Shown in pieces: positions 43,426 through 52,521 of a stretch of 57,102 nucleotides of DNA. The notes under the pieces are model-generated. The model did no database searches and was not told the DNA's origin. It was given only the letters and a program-made list of their open reading frames with translations. Source of the DNA: an uncultured Nitrospira sp. (lineage in GTDB: Bacteria; Nitrospirota; Nitrospiria; Nitrospirales; Nitrospiraceae); the NCBI GenBank assembly GCA_902500715.1, contig CABVRO010000006.1, forward strand, positions 1 to 57,102. The letters are read 5' to 3'. How positions within the stretch are numbered: the stretch's first letter is position 1; every line of letters starts with the position of its first letter. Position numbers and translations under genes: made by a program.

Positions 43426-44673
43426 ATGGCACAGTTCGAAGATCAACGAACTACGGTCTATAAAGTCGACCCGGAACATCCGGAAGACGCGACGCTTCCA
43501 ACACTGCGAACGGAAGAACTGCTCCTCAATATGGGGCCGCAGCACCCCAGCACACACGGGGTGCTGAAGGTCATCCTCGAGCTGGAAGGCGAGCGGTTGG
43601 TCAAGTCCACTCCGGTGATGGGTTTTCTCCACCGCGGTGTCGAAAAGCTTGCTGAGGAAGGCACATACCATCAGTTCATTCCACACACCGACCGCCTGGA
43701 CTACGTGTGTGCGATGTACAACAACTTCGCCTATTGCCGCGCCGTCGAAAAGCTGATGAACATCACCGTGCCGGACCGAGCCGAGTACCTGCGCACCATC
43801 GTCGCGGAAATCCAGCGCATTATCGGCCACCAGTTCTGGCTCGGGACGCAGGCCCTCGACATCGGGGCGATGACGGTCTTCTTCTATTGCTTCCGGGACC
43901 GTGAAATTCTGCTCGATTGGTTTGATGAACTGTGCGGCGCTCGCCTCACGACGAGCTGGTATCGTATCGGCGGCGTCGAGCGCGATTTCACACCGTCCCT
44001 GTTCGCCAAGCTGAAACAGTTTCTCGACTACTTCCCTCCCAAGATCGATGAGTACGTGATCTTCCTGGAGAAGAACCGCATCTGGCTGGCGCGCACCAAA
44101 GGCGTGGCCGTGATTTCGGCCGAGGATGCACTGAGCTTCGGTTTGAGCGGACCGACCTTACGAGGTTCTGGGGTCGATTACGATCTTCGCAAATACGAGC
44201 CATACTCCGCCTACCCAAAGTGTGAATTCAGCGTCCCGGTCGGCAAGAACGGCGACACTTATGACCGATACTGGATCCGCGTACAGGAGCTCTACGAAAG
44301 CGTCAAGATCATCCGTCAGTGTCTTGAGCAAATACAGGATGGCCCGATTATGGCGGATGTACCGAGCGTGACTCTGCCTCCGAAAGAACGCGTGTTCACG
44401 AACCTGGAGTCCATGATTCAGCAGTTCAAGCTCTTCTCACAAGGGTTTAACGCGCCTCCCGGAGAAATTTACTGCGGGACCGAGGCGCATAAAGGCGAAT
44501 TGGGTTTCTACATCGTCAGTACGGGCGGCGGGAAGCCGTACCGGCTGAAAATTCGCGCCCCGTCGTTTATCCACATGGGCGCATTCGATCATATGTCGAA
44601 AGGCTACATGATCGCGGACGCCGTAACGATCTTCGGCACCTACGATATCGTCATGGGAGAATGCGATCGATGA
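43426..44673 (+). CDS. nuoD: complex I subunit D (quinone-binding)
   Basis: A 415-residue 49-kDa-type subunit forming the quinone pocket with NuoB. The conserved His in GFLHRGVEKL and the Tyr in FAYCRAVEKL, equivalent to the quinone-head ligands known from Thermus, are both retained. NMGPQHPSTHGVLK is the family's N-terminal signature, and the C-terminus ends with the usual FGTYDIVMGECDR. An 80-base gap without a gene separates it from nuoG. NuoE and NuoF, which normally follow NuoD, are absent. Confidence 0.97.
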   Translation: MAQFEDQRTTVYKVDPEHPEDATLPTLRTEELLLNMGPQHPSTHGVLKVILELEGERLVKSTPVMGFLHRGVEKLAEEGTYHQFIPHTDRLDYVCAMYNNFAYCRAVEKLMNITVPDRAEYLRTIVAEIQRIIGHQFWLGTQALDIGAMTVFFYCFRDREILLDWFDELCGARLTTSWYRIGGVERDFTPSLFAKLKQFLDYFPPKIDEYVIFLEKNRIWLARTKGVAVISAEDALSFGLSGPTLRGSGVDYDLRKYEPYSAYPKCEFSVPVGKNGDTYDRYWIRVQELYESVKIIRQCLEQIQDGPIMADVPSVTLPPKERVFTNLESMIQQFKLFSQGFNAPPGEIYCGTEAHKGELGFYIVSTGGGKPYRLKIRAPSFIHMGAFDHMSKGYMIADAVTIFGTYDIVMGECDR

Positions 44674-44753
44674 AGACCGATACAGCACGAAGGAGAAAGT
44701 GAGCGGCGCTGATTCATTCTTTCGCCCCATCGCTTTTGACTTGAGGTAACTTC

Positions 44754-47462
44754 ATGGGTTTGAAACCAGCAACCAATCCAGACGTCGAAGCGGCCACGAT
44801 CGAACTGTCGATCGACGGACGGACGGTATCGGCCAAAGACGGCGTCTCGCTGTACGATGTCATTGCCAGCACGGGGAAGATTATTCCTGCCATGTGCTAC
44901 CACTACACCTTTGATCCCTTCGGATCCTGCGGTATGTGCCTGGTCATGCAGGAAGGCAAGAAGGCCCCAGTCCGTTCCTGCACTGCCAAGGCGGCAGCGG
45001 GCATGGTGATCCGCACAGACGGCGACGACCTCTTTGCGGCACGAAAGAAGGCCGTTGAGAAACATCTCTCGGTTCACCCACTGGACTGCCCGGTCTGCGA
45101 CGCAGACGGACATTGCGAGCTCCAGGACATGGCGTTCCAGCATGGCGTGACCAATCTCGCCAATGCCAAGCAAAAGTTCATTCCCGAAGACACGCGGAGC
45201 CTCGTACTCGACTTCAACATGAATCGCTGCATTGCTTGCGCCGAATGCATCAACGTCTGCAAAGACGTGCTGATGATCGACGCGTTGCAATTCATGAAGA
45301 AGGGCGGATTCAACCAGGTCGTGGCCAAAGGGGACCAGCCCCTTGCCTGTGAATTCTGCGGAGACTGTCTGGCCGTCTGTCCGGTCGGCGCCATCACGAA
45401 CAAATATTCCAAGTACCTCTACAAGCCTTGGCAGATGAAGAAAACCACTACCACCTGCAACTATTGCGGCGATGGCTGCCAGATGCATCTCGAAACCAAA
45501 GACACCGAAGTCGTCCGCGTGACTTCTCCGCTCTCCTGGAAAAATAAGTGGGGCGACCGGACTGAAACCGCCAAGGGACACGGCGGACTCTGCGTTCGCG
45601 GCCGATTCGGATTCCAGTACATCGACAGTGAACAGCGGCTTCGGCAGCCCCTCGTCCGCACAGGGGAGACGCTGACGGAAACACCGTGGCTCGATACGAT
45701 GCAAACTGTGATCGATCGGTTGTCCGACATTCATCGGAAGCACGGACCGGAGTCGATCGCCGGGCTGATTACCGCGCGCTGCACGAACGAAGAATTGTAT
45801 CTCTTCCAGAAACTCATGCGCGCCGGCCTGAGAACCAACCAGCTCGATAGCAGTGCGCGCTACGGCCACCTGAACTATGTTCATGCCGTACGTCATGCAG
45901 TCGGTGTCGGTCGTCCACTCAATGACTGGGAAGATTTGACCAAAGCCAAGGCCATCCTGGTCATCGGCTCGAATATCACGGAGACCAACCCGCTGACGGC
46001 TGTCCGCATCAAGGAAGCCATTCGCGTGTATCGTTCGCAAGTCATCGTCGTGGACTCGGCCAATACGAACATTGCGCAACTAGCCTCTCATCCGCTCTTG
46101 GTCAAGCCAGGCAGCGAATCGTTCTTGATCGACGGGTTGGTGAAGTCGGTGATTGAGCAGGACCTCGTCGATGAAGCGAGCACTACCCAGCATCCGCAGG
46201 CCTTTGCCGCATTAAAGCAAGCCTTGGCCCATGTCTCTCTCGACCACGTCTCCGCGCAGACCGGCATTGCGGCCGGCCAGATCCGGGAAATTGCCGCGAT
46301 TTTCGCGGAAGCGCCGCGCGCCATTGCCTTATGTGCCGAAGGTATCGTCCGGCAGCCGAACGGATACCAGAATGTTCTCAAGCTGATTGATCTGGCCTGG
46401 GTGACCGGCAAGCTAGGCCAGCCGGGGAGCGGTGTGACCACAGTCACAGAAGAAATCAATGAACAGGGTGCAGTGGATATGGGCGTTGCGCCGGAATTCC
46501 TCCCCGGCCAGGCACGATTCGATGACCCGAGCGCAAGGGAACGCTTCGGGAAAGCCTGGGACGTGACCCTTCCTGCCAGCGGGAGCGGCGCCAATTTTCT
46601 TGAGATTCTCGCCCGTATTCGAAGCGGCCAGATCAAGGCGTTGTATGTGATCGGAGAGAATCCCTTGGCCACATTGCCCGCCTCGATGGATGTGAAGGGG
46701 ACGCTCGAAAAGCTCCAACTGCTCATCGTTCAAGACCCCTTCCTCACAGAGACAGGGCGAATGGCGCATGTCGTCCTCCCGGCTGCCACCTACGCGGAAA
46801 AGGACGGCACCTTCACCAATCTGGAGGGCAAAGTGCTCCGTGTGCGTCAGGCAGTTGATCAGGTCGGGGAAAGCCTGCCGGACTGGCATATCATGACGGC
46901 GCTGGCCAACGGTTTGGGATATGACTGGACCTATGAATCGCCGCAAGACGTGCAGAATGAAATCATGAAGCTGTTACCGGGCTACTACAATCTCGGCCAG
47001 CCTCGCCGCGTCTCGCCATCGGCCGACGCTTATTTGTCGAACGGCTACGCGGCTGAAGTTGCGAGCCGCTATCGCAGTCAGACGGCACAATCGATGTCGA
47101 ACGACAACTCGCAGGCCTTTACCTTACTGACCGGACAAGTGCTCTATCATTCCGGGAAAATGTCCACGCGTGCCTCGGGGCTCATCAATATCGAACCGAA
47201 CAATGGGCGAATCCGCCTGAATCCCGCCGACGTGGAGCAACTCGGGCTCAACGGGCAATCCACCATACGCCTCACCTCTCGGCAGGGCTCCGTGCAAGGC
47301 GGCGTCAAAGCCGATCCCGATATCCAACCCGGATCGTGCTTCTTCCCCGAGCATTTTAATGAGCCGGCCGTGAAGGACCTGATGGCCGTAGAGGTGGACG
47401 CAGTCACGGGAGTTCCGTACTTCAAATCCACGCGTGTAAAGATTGAAAAGGTTGGTGCGTAA
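44754..47462 (+). CDS. nuoG: complex I subunit G (iron-sulfur, molybdopterin-like fold)
   Basis: A 902-residue peripheral-arm subunit. The N-terminal [2Fe-2S] domain has CYHYTFDPFGSCGMC and RSC. A His/Cys site (HPLDCPVCDADGHC) follows, then a two-cluster segment (CIACAECINVCK and CEFCGDCLAVCP) and a further [4Fe-4S] site (CNYCGDGCQ), consistent with N1b/N5/N4/N7-type clusters. Residues about 290-900 form the DMSO-reductase-like fold (GLCVRGRFG, VVLPAATYAEKDGTFTNLEG) with no sign of bound Mo. Without NuoEF, NuoG is the likely electron entry or exit point, plausibly to ferredoxin. The gap to nuoI is only 44 bases, where nuoH would be expected. Confidence 0.95.
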   Translation: MGLKPATNPDVEAATIELSIDGRTVSAKDGVSLYDVIASTGKIIPAMCYHYTFDPFGSCGMCLVMQEGKKAPVRSCTAKAAAGMVIRTDGDDLFAARKKAVEKHLSVHPLDCPVCDADGHCELQDMAFQHGVTNLANAKQKFIPEDTRSLVLDFNMNRCIACAECINVCKDVLMIDALQFMKKGGFNQVVAKGDQPLACEFCGDCLAVCPVGAITNKYSKYLYKPWQMKKTTTTCNYCGDGCQMHLETKDTEVVRVTSPLSWKNKWGDRTETAKGHGGLCVRGRFGFQYIDSEQRLRQPLVRTGETLTETPWLDTMQTVIDRLSDIHRKHGPESIAGLITARCTNEELYLFQKLMRAGLRTNQLDSSARYGHLNYVHAVRHAVGVGRPLNDWEDLTKAKAILVIGSNITETNPLTAVRIKEAIRVYRSQVIVVDSANTNIAQLASHPLLVKPGSESFLIDGLVKSVIEQDLVDEASTTQHPQAFAALKQALAHVSLDHVSAQTGIAAGQIREIAAIFAEAPRAIALCAEGIVRQPNGYQNVLKLIDLAWVTGKLGQPGSGVTTVTEEINEQGAVDMGVAPEFLPGQARFDDPSARERFGKAWDVTLPASGSGANFLEILARIRSGQIKALYVIGENPLATLPASMDVKGTLEKLQLLIVQDPFLTETGRMAHVVLPAATYAEKDGTFTNLEGKVLRVRQAVDQVGESLPDWHIMTALANGLGYDWTYESPQDVQNEIMKLLPGYYNLGQPRRVSPSADAYLSNGYAAEVASRYRSQTAQSMSNDNSQAFTLLTGQVLYHSGKMSTRASGLINIEPNNGRIRLNPADVEQLGLNGQSTIRLTSRQGSVQGGVKADPDIQPGSCFFPEHFNEPAVKDLMAVEVDAVTGVPYFKSTRVKIEKVGA

Positions 47463-47506
47463 GAGTAAGCTCGCTCGTCTTTTTGATGTCGACAGAGGTG
47501 GTGGGA

Positions 47507-48094
47507 ATGAGTGTCGGGGCCTTGACCAAGAAAATTCTTCAGGCGGCGTTGTTCTACGAAATTTGGGACGCCATGAAGGTGACCTTCAAGCACATGTTCC
47601 ATCGCCCCATCACATTCCAATACCCGCGCGAACAACGCACCATCCCCGACGGTCACCGCGGCGCGTTAGGGCTGCTTCGTTACGGAGACGGCCGGGACCG
47701 CTGCGTGGGGTGCGATCTCTGTGAAGCGGCCTGTCCGTCCCGTTGTATCAAAGTCATCAGTCAGGAAGACCCAGAACGTCCCTTGCAGCGCTTTGCCAGC
47801 GAGTTCTATATCGACATCACCAAATGCGTGTTTTGCGGTTATTGTGTCGAGGCATGCCCTGTCAACGCGCTTGCGATGACCAAGATGTACGAATACTCGA
47901 CCCACGACAAGCGCACCCTCCTCTTCGACAAGAAAAGGCTCTACGAGGTCGGCGAACGTCACCTCGAGGACGCCAAAAAATATCTGTACGCCCATAACCA
48001 AGAAAAGAATTCGGACGAGAGCCGGGAATATCGTTATTACTTTCCGCAGTCGGTTCTCAAACCCACACAGTCACAACCCAAACATTTGAGCTGA
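47507..48094 (+). CDS. nuoI: complex I subunit I (two [4Fe-4S] ferredoxin-like)
   Basis: A 195-residue subunit linking NuoG clusters to N2. Two ferredoxin-type sites are complete: CVGCDLCEAACP and CVFCGYCVEACP (clusters N6a and N6b). The N-terminal amphipathic helix (ILQAALFYEIWDAMKVTFKH) rests on the membrane. ATG 47507 with GAGGTGG upstream is preferred over ATG 47486. It directly follows nuoG; in most operons nuoH would stand between them. Confidence 0.95.
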   Translation: MSVGALTKKILQAALFYEIWDAMKVTFKHMFHRPITFQYPREQRTIPDGHRGALGLLRYGDGRDRCVGCDLCEAACPSRCIKVISQEDPERPLQRFASEFYIDITKCVFCGYCVEACPVNALAMTKMYEYSTHDKRTLLFDKKRLYEVGERHLEDAKKYLYAHNQEKNSDESREYRYYFPQSVLKPTQSQPKHLS

Positions 48095-48104
48095 TCGTAC
48101 CGTT

Positions 48105-48629
48105 ATGGCCTTCGTGTTTTTCGCGTATTTCGCAGTGGTAAGTATTGTCGCCGGCATTCTGACCGTCGCGCTGAAGAATCCGGTGCAATGCGGTCTGGCG
48201 CTCCTGGCCCTGCTCCTTCACGTCTCCGGCCTCTTCGTCATGCTGAACGCGGAATTTTTGTGGGCGGTCCAAGTGATCGTCTACGCCGGCGCCATTTTGG
48301 TGCTCTATCTATTCGTCCTCATGCTGCTGAACCTCAAGACAGACGACCGCTATTTCCATGCCAAGGCTCCGTATCTCCTCGCTCCAGCAGCCATCGGCTT
48401 GGCCTATCTCCTGTTCTTGTTGGTGCGATCCCCGTTCGGCGGCTCCAGGGGCGATGCCTCAACGGCGGCAATCCTGATGAACGGAGACGCCCACGCCATC
48501 GGCATCAAGATGTTCAGCGACTATCTGCTGCAATTCGAAATCATCGGGGTGTTCCTGACAGGAGCCATCGTCGGCGCGATCGTCCTCGCAAAGACCCCCA
48601 AGTCGATCGAAACGAGGCGTGACGCATGA
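48105..48629 (+). CDS. nuoJ: complex I subunit J
   Basis: A 174-residue membrane subunit with five helices. The conserved pattern NPVQCGLALLALLLHVSGLF and WAVQVIVYAGAILVLYLFVL matches helices 2-3, the latter holding the mobile pi-bulge of the E-channel. It begins 10 bases after nuoI and overlaps nuoK by 4 bases (ATGA). Confidence 0.93.
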   Translation: MAFVFFAYFAVVSIVAGILTVALKNPVQCGLALLALLLHVSGLFVMLNAEFLWAVQVIVYAGAILVLYLFVLMLLNLKTDDRYFHAKAPYLLAPAAIGLAYLLFLLVRSPFGGSRGDASTAAILMNGDAHAIGIKMFSDYLLQFEIIGVFLTGAIVGAIVLAKTPKSIETRRDA

Positions 48630-48928
48630 TTCCTTTGTCCGCCTATGTGGCTGTCAGTGCGGTGTTGTTTGCGACAGGTTTGCTCGGCGTCCTGATCCGT
48701 CGCAATTTTATTATTGTGTTGATGTCGGTCGAAATCATGCTGAATGCGGCCACCATCAACTTGGTCGCCTTCTCCCATTACCTGGAAGCCATGCAGGGCC
48801 AAATCGTGGCGCTCTTCATTATCGCCATTGCAGCGGGGGAAGCGGCCATCGGACTCGCCATCATCATTGTGGTGTTCCGCGGCAAGATTTCAACTAACGT
48901 CGACGAAATGAATTTGTTGAAGTGGTAA
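48626..48928 (+). CDS. nuoK: complex I subunit K
   Basis: A 100-residue MrpC-like subunit with three membrane helices. The two functionally important glutamates are visible in VLMSVEIMLNAATINL (helix 2) and AIAAGEAAIGLAIII (helix 3). It overlaps nuoJ by 4 bases and ends 1 base before the GTG of nuoL, so tight translational coupling is expected. Confidence 0.95.
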   Translation: MIPLSAYVAVSAVLFATGLLGVLIRRNFIIVLMSVEIMLNAATINLVAFSHYLEAMQGQIVALFIIAIAAGEAAIGLAIIIVVFRGKISTNVDEMNLLKW

Positions 48929-48929
48929 C

Positions 48930-50933
48930 GTGTCCGACTCTATTGATCTGATCGTCAAACTGATTCCCCTGTTCCCCCTGATGGCCGTCATTGTGAACGG
49001 CCTCTTCGGGCATCGCTATTCACACGACCTGGCTCACCGGTTCGCGTGGGGATCGGTCCTGATGTCCTTCCTCTGTGTGCTGGCCGTCTTCACGGAGACC
49101 CTGCGAACAGGCGCCGCTCGGGAAGTCGTCGCCTACAAATGGATTTTCGGCGGCGACCTCACCATCAATCTGGCCTATTTGATCGATCCATTGACCTGCA
49201 TCATGTTGCTGGTCATCACGGGAGTCGGTTTCCTGATCCACGTCTACTCCGTGGGATACATGCACGGAGAGTCCGGCTTCACGCGATTCTTCGTATACAT
49301 GAACCTCTTTATGGTTTCGATGCTCCTGCTGGTGATGGGCAATAACTACGTTGTTCTCTTTATCGGCTGGGAAGGCGTCGGGCTCTGTTCCTATCTGTTG
49401 ATCGGGTACTACTACGACAAGGTCTCCGCTGCCAAAGCGGCCACCAAAGCCTTCGTGGTCAATCGAATCGGTGATGCCGGATTCCTCCTGGCGATCTTCC
49501 TGGTGTTCGTGAACTTCCGAACCCTCGACTACACCCAGGTCATGCAGAATGCCGCACAGCTCTCGCCTGAAATGGCCACCGCCATCGCACTGTGCCTTTT
49601 GGTTGGAGCTGTCGGAAAGTCCGCGCAACTTCCGCTCTATACCTGGCTGCCCGACGCGATGGAAGGGCCGACCCCGGTCAGTGCGCTCATCCATGCCGCC
49701 ACCATGGTCACGGCAGGCGTCTATATGATCGTTCGCAATCACGCCATTTTCGATCTGTCGCCCACCGCCATGACGACCGTCGCCTGGATCGGCGGACTCA
49801 CCGCGCTGTTCGCCGCTACAATCGGTCTGGTACAGACCGACATCAAGCGCGTTCTGGCCTATTCAACCGTCAGCCAGCTCGGGTACATGTTCCTCGGTTG
49901 TGGTCTCGGAGCGTATACGGCCGCGGTCTTCCATCTGATGACCCATGCGTTCTTTAAAGCACTCTTGTTCCTGTCGGCCGGGTCCGTCATCCACGCATTG
50001 TCCGGCGAGCAGGATATCCGCAAGATGGGCGCGTTGAAATCCAAGATCCCCTGGACCCATACACTCTTCCTGATCGGCACAATAGCCATTGCCGGAATTC
50101 CGCCCTTAGCGGGCTTCTGGAGCAAAGACGAAATCATGGGCCATGCCTTCGTACATCATCACTATGTGCTCTACGGCATGGCAGCGGTCGGCGCATTCCT
50201 GACCTCGTTTTATATGTTCCGACTGACCTATCTGACGTTCTATGGCACCTCTCGGCTGGATCACCACACCGCGGAACACATCCACGAATCCCCGATGGTG
50301 ATGATCGGGCCTCTCGTCGTGTTGGCCACCCTCTCCGTCATCGGTGGCTTCCCCGGTGTTCCGCCTGAAAACGGCTGGTTCCACCACTTCCTGCACTCAG
50401 TGGCAGGTGTGGCCGGGGAAGAGCACGCCACCGCGCCAGCACTGATGCTCGGGCTAATGGGCACGGCTACCGTCATTGCCCTCCTGGGCTGGGGACTGGC
50501 GCATTACTTTTACAGCGGGCCTTCCTCCGCAGCAGACGCGCTCGCCGCGCGGATGCCGGGCGTGTACACGACCCTGCTCAACAAGTACTTTGTCGATGAA
50601 CTGTACGACCGGCTGTTCGTGGAGCCGACCAAGCAAATCGGGAGATTCTGCGACTGGTTTGACCGCACGATCATCGACGGCCTGGTCCGATCTATCGACC
50701 GGGGGACGGACGCCAGTTCGGCGGCCATCACCTGGACCGAAAAACATGTGGTCTATGCCGGTTTGAACATCATCGGTTATGCGAACCACCTCCTGGCCCG
50801 CTCGTGGCGGCGGCTTCAGACCGGCATGGTGCATCAGTACGCGGCCATCATTGTCGCGGGGCTCTTTATTCTCGCACACCTCATTCTTTTGATTTGGACC
50901 GGAAACGGTTCCAACGGGTATATATCACGCTGA
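48930..50933 (+). CDS. nuoL: complex I subunit L with extended lateral-helix region
   Basis: A 667-residue distal antiporter-like subunit (E. coli: about 613). The core channel residues are kept: Glu in FIGWEGVGLCSYLL, Asp in NRIGDAGF and Lys in VGAVGKSAQLPLYTWLPDAM. From YDRLFVEP to the last helix (MVHQYAAII) the lateral-helix region is about 28-30 residues longer than I recall for the E. coli protein, sufficient to reach past one more antiporter subunit. The start is GTG 48930, one base after nuoK. Confidence 0.95.
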   Translation: MSDSIDLIVKLIPLFPLMAVIVNGLFGHRYSHDLAHRFAWGSVLMSFLCVLAVFTETLRTGAAREVVAYKWIFGGDLTINLAYLIDPLTCIMLLVITGVGFLIHVYSVGYMHGESGFTRFFVYMNLFMVSMLLLVMGNNYVVLFIGWEGVGLCSYLLIGYYYDKVSAAKAATKAFVVNRIGDAGFLLAIFLVFVNFRTLDYTQVMQNAAQLSPEMATAIALCLLVGAVGKSAQLPLYTWLPDAMEGPTPVSALIHAATMVTAGVYMIVRNHAIFDLSPTAMTTVAWIGGLTALFAATIGLVQTDIKRVLAYSTVSQLGYMFLGCGLGAYTAAVFHLMTHAFFKALLFLSAGSVIHALSGEQDIRKMGALKSKIPWTHTLFLIGTIAIAGIPPLAGFWSKDEIMGHAFVHHHYVLYGMAAVGAFLTSFYMFRLTYLTFYGTSRLDHHTAEHIHESPMVMIGPLVVLATLSVIGGFPGVPPENGWFHHFLHSVAGVAGEEHATAPALMLGLMGTATVIALLGWGLAHYFYSGPSSAADALAARMPGVYTTLLNKYFVDELYDRLFVEPTKQIGRFCDWFDRTIIDGLVRSIDRGTDASSAAITWTEKHVVYAGLNIIGYANHLLARSWRRLQTGMVHQYAAIIVAGLFILAHLILLIWTGNGSNGYISR

Positions 50934-50957
50934 TGCAGCAGAATTTCTGGACACACA

Positions 50958-52517
50958 ATGCTTGAAGAGTTCAGTTTTGGATTCCCGATCCTCTCGTATC
51001 TGATCTTCCTCCCGCTCGCCGGTGCGGCGGTGCTCTGGTTGATCGAAGACGAAGATCTCCTCAAGACGACGACATTGGGTATCACCCTGGTGGAACTGGC
51101 CCTGGCCTGCCTGGTGCTGGTGCGCTTCGTGCCGGATTCCGCTGCGATGCAATTCGCCGAGCATGCGCGCTGGATGCCGGCGCTCGGCATCGGCTACCAT
51201 CTCGCCGTCGACGGCATCAGCGTGCTCTTTGTAGGGCTGACTGCGTTTCTCACCGTGCTGGTCGTCATCTATTCCTGGGATACCGTACGCAATCAGGTCC
51301 GCCTGTACTTCATGGCGCTCTTGGCCCTAGAGACCACCACCATGGGTATCTTTGCCTCGATCGACCTGATTCTGTTCTTCGTCTTCTGGGAACTCATGCT
51401 CATCCCGAGCTACTTCCTGATCAAATTGTGGGGCGGAGGAGCCGAGCGCCACTACGCAGCCCTCAAGTATGTGCTGTACACGCTCCTGGGCAGTGTCTTT
51501 ATGCTGGTCGGCATTGCCTTGCTGGACATCAACTATCACCAATGGGCCGTGACTCATCATCTCGACCACGTCTACTCGTTCGACCTGCTGGAGTTGCTCT
51601 CGGTCCCGATCCCGCTCTCCCAGCAGATTTTGATTTTCTGGCTGATGTTCATGGGATTCGCCTTCAAAGCTCCGGTGTTCCCATTTCACACCTGGCTCCC
51701 TGATGCCCTCGTTGAAGGACCCATCGGTATGGCCGTCATGTTAGCCGGGATGAAATTGGGTACCTATGGCTTCCTTCGTTTTACCTTCCCGTTACTTCCC
51801 GATGCATCGAAAAGCGAAGGCGTCGTCTCGATCGTCATGGTCCTGGCCCTCGCGGCAATTCTGTACGGAGCGGTGGTGGCGCTCGTTCAATCGGACTTCA
51901 AGCGCCTCCTCGCATTCAGCAGCATCAGCCACCTTGGGTTTGTGGTGGTGGGGCTCTTTGCCCTGAATTTCCAGGGCTTGCAGGGAAGCCTCCTGACCAT
52001 GATCAACCTCGGGTTCAGCACCGCCGGTCTTTTCTTCATGGCAGGCTTCTTATCCACCAGACAGCAGAGTTCCCAATTATCCTTCTTCGGAGGATTCGCG
52101 AAACAGGTACCGCTCCTGGCCTCATTCCTCCTGTTGATCGGCATGGCCTCCATCGGACTGCCTGGGACCAATGGTTTTGTGGGTGAATTTCTGATCCTCC
52201 TCGGCGCCTTCAAAGCCAAATGGTGGTATGGCGCCGTGGCGGTCACCGGCGTCATCTTCGGAGCGGCCTATTTCTTGTGGTATTACGAGCGCGCCATGCT
52301 CGGCCCGCTGAGCACGAATATTTCCACCACGATCAAGGACCTGCACATGCGGGAAATCACCATCGCACTCTCACTCTCGGTGATGATCCTGTGGATCGGC
52401 CTGTACCCGTCACCATTTTTAAGAATGATGAATGGGTCGATTCAAGCCCTCGTCGATCGTTTGGATCGTGCCAAAGTGGCCTCGGTAGACACTGTCATCC
52501 ACGTGCCGGCTAAGTAG
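50958..52517 (+). CDS. nuoM: complex I subunit M, first copy (canonical residues)
   Basis: A 519-residue antiporter-like proton-pumping subunit with about 14 helices. Pumping residues are canonical: Glu in FFVFWELMLIPSYF, Lys237 in MGFAFKAPVFPFHTWLPDA, Lys in LAGMKLGTYGFLRF and Glu in NGFVGEFLILLG. It follows nuoL by 24 bases and is followed 4 bases later by a second, diverged nuoM. This copy is the normal NuoM by sequence. Confidence 0.95.
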   Translation: MLEEFSFGFPILSYLIFLPLAGAAVLWLIEDEDLLKTTTLGITLVELALACLVLVRFVPDSAAMQFAEHARWMPALGIGYHLAVDGISVLFVGLTAFLTVLVVIYSWDTVRNQVRLYFMALLALETTTMGIFASIDLILFFVFWELMLIPSYFLIKLWGGGAERHYAALKYVLYTLLGSVFMLVGIALLDINYHQWAVTHHLDHVYSFDLLELLSVPIPLSQQILIFWLMFMGFAFKAPVFPFHTWLPDALVEGPIGMAVMLAGMKLGTYGFLRFTFPLLPDASKSEGVVSIVMVLALAAILYGAVVALVQSDFKRLLAFSSISHLGFVVVGLFALNFQGLQGSLLTMINLGFSTAGLFFMAGFLSTRQQSSQLSFFGGFAKQVPLLASFLLLIGMASIGLPGTNGFVGEFLILLGAFKAKWWYGAVAVTGVIFGAAYFLWYYERAMLGPLSTNISTTIKDLHMREITIALSLSVMILWIGLYPSPFLRMMNGSIQALVDRLDRAKVASVDTVIHVPAK

Positions 52518-52521
52518 GACC

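Noticed and set aside
44640..46079. A 479-codon open frame on the minus strand opposite nuoG
   Set aside because: It lies wholly antisense to nuoD/nuoG, has no recognisable domain, and long antisense frames are common in GC-rich coding DNA.
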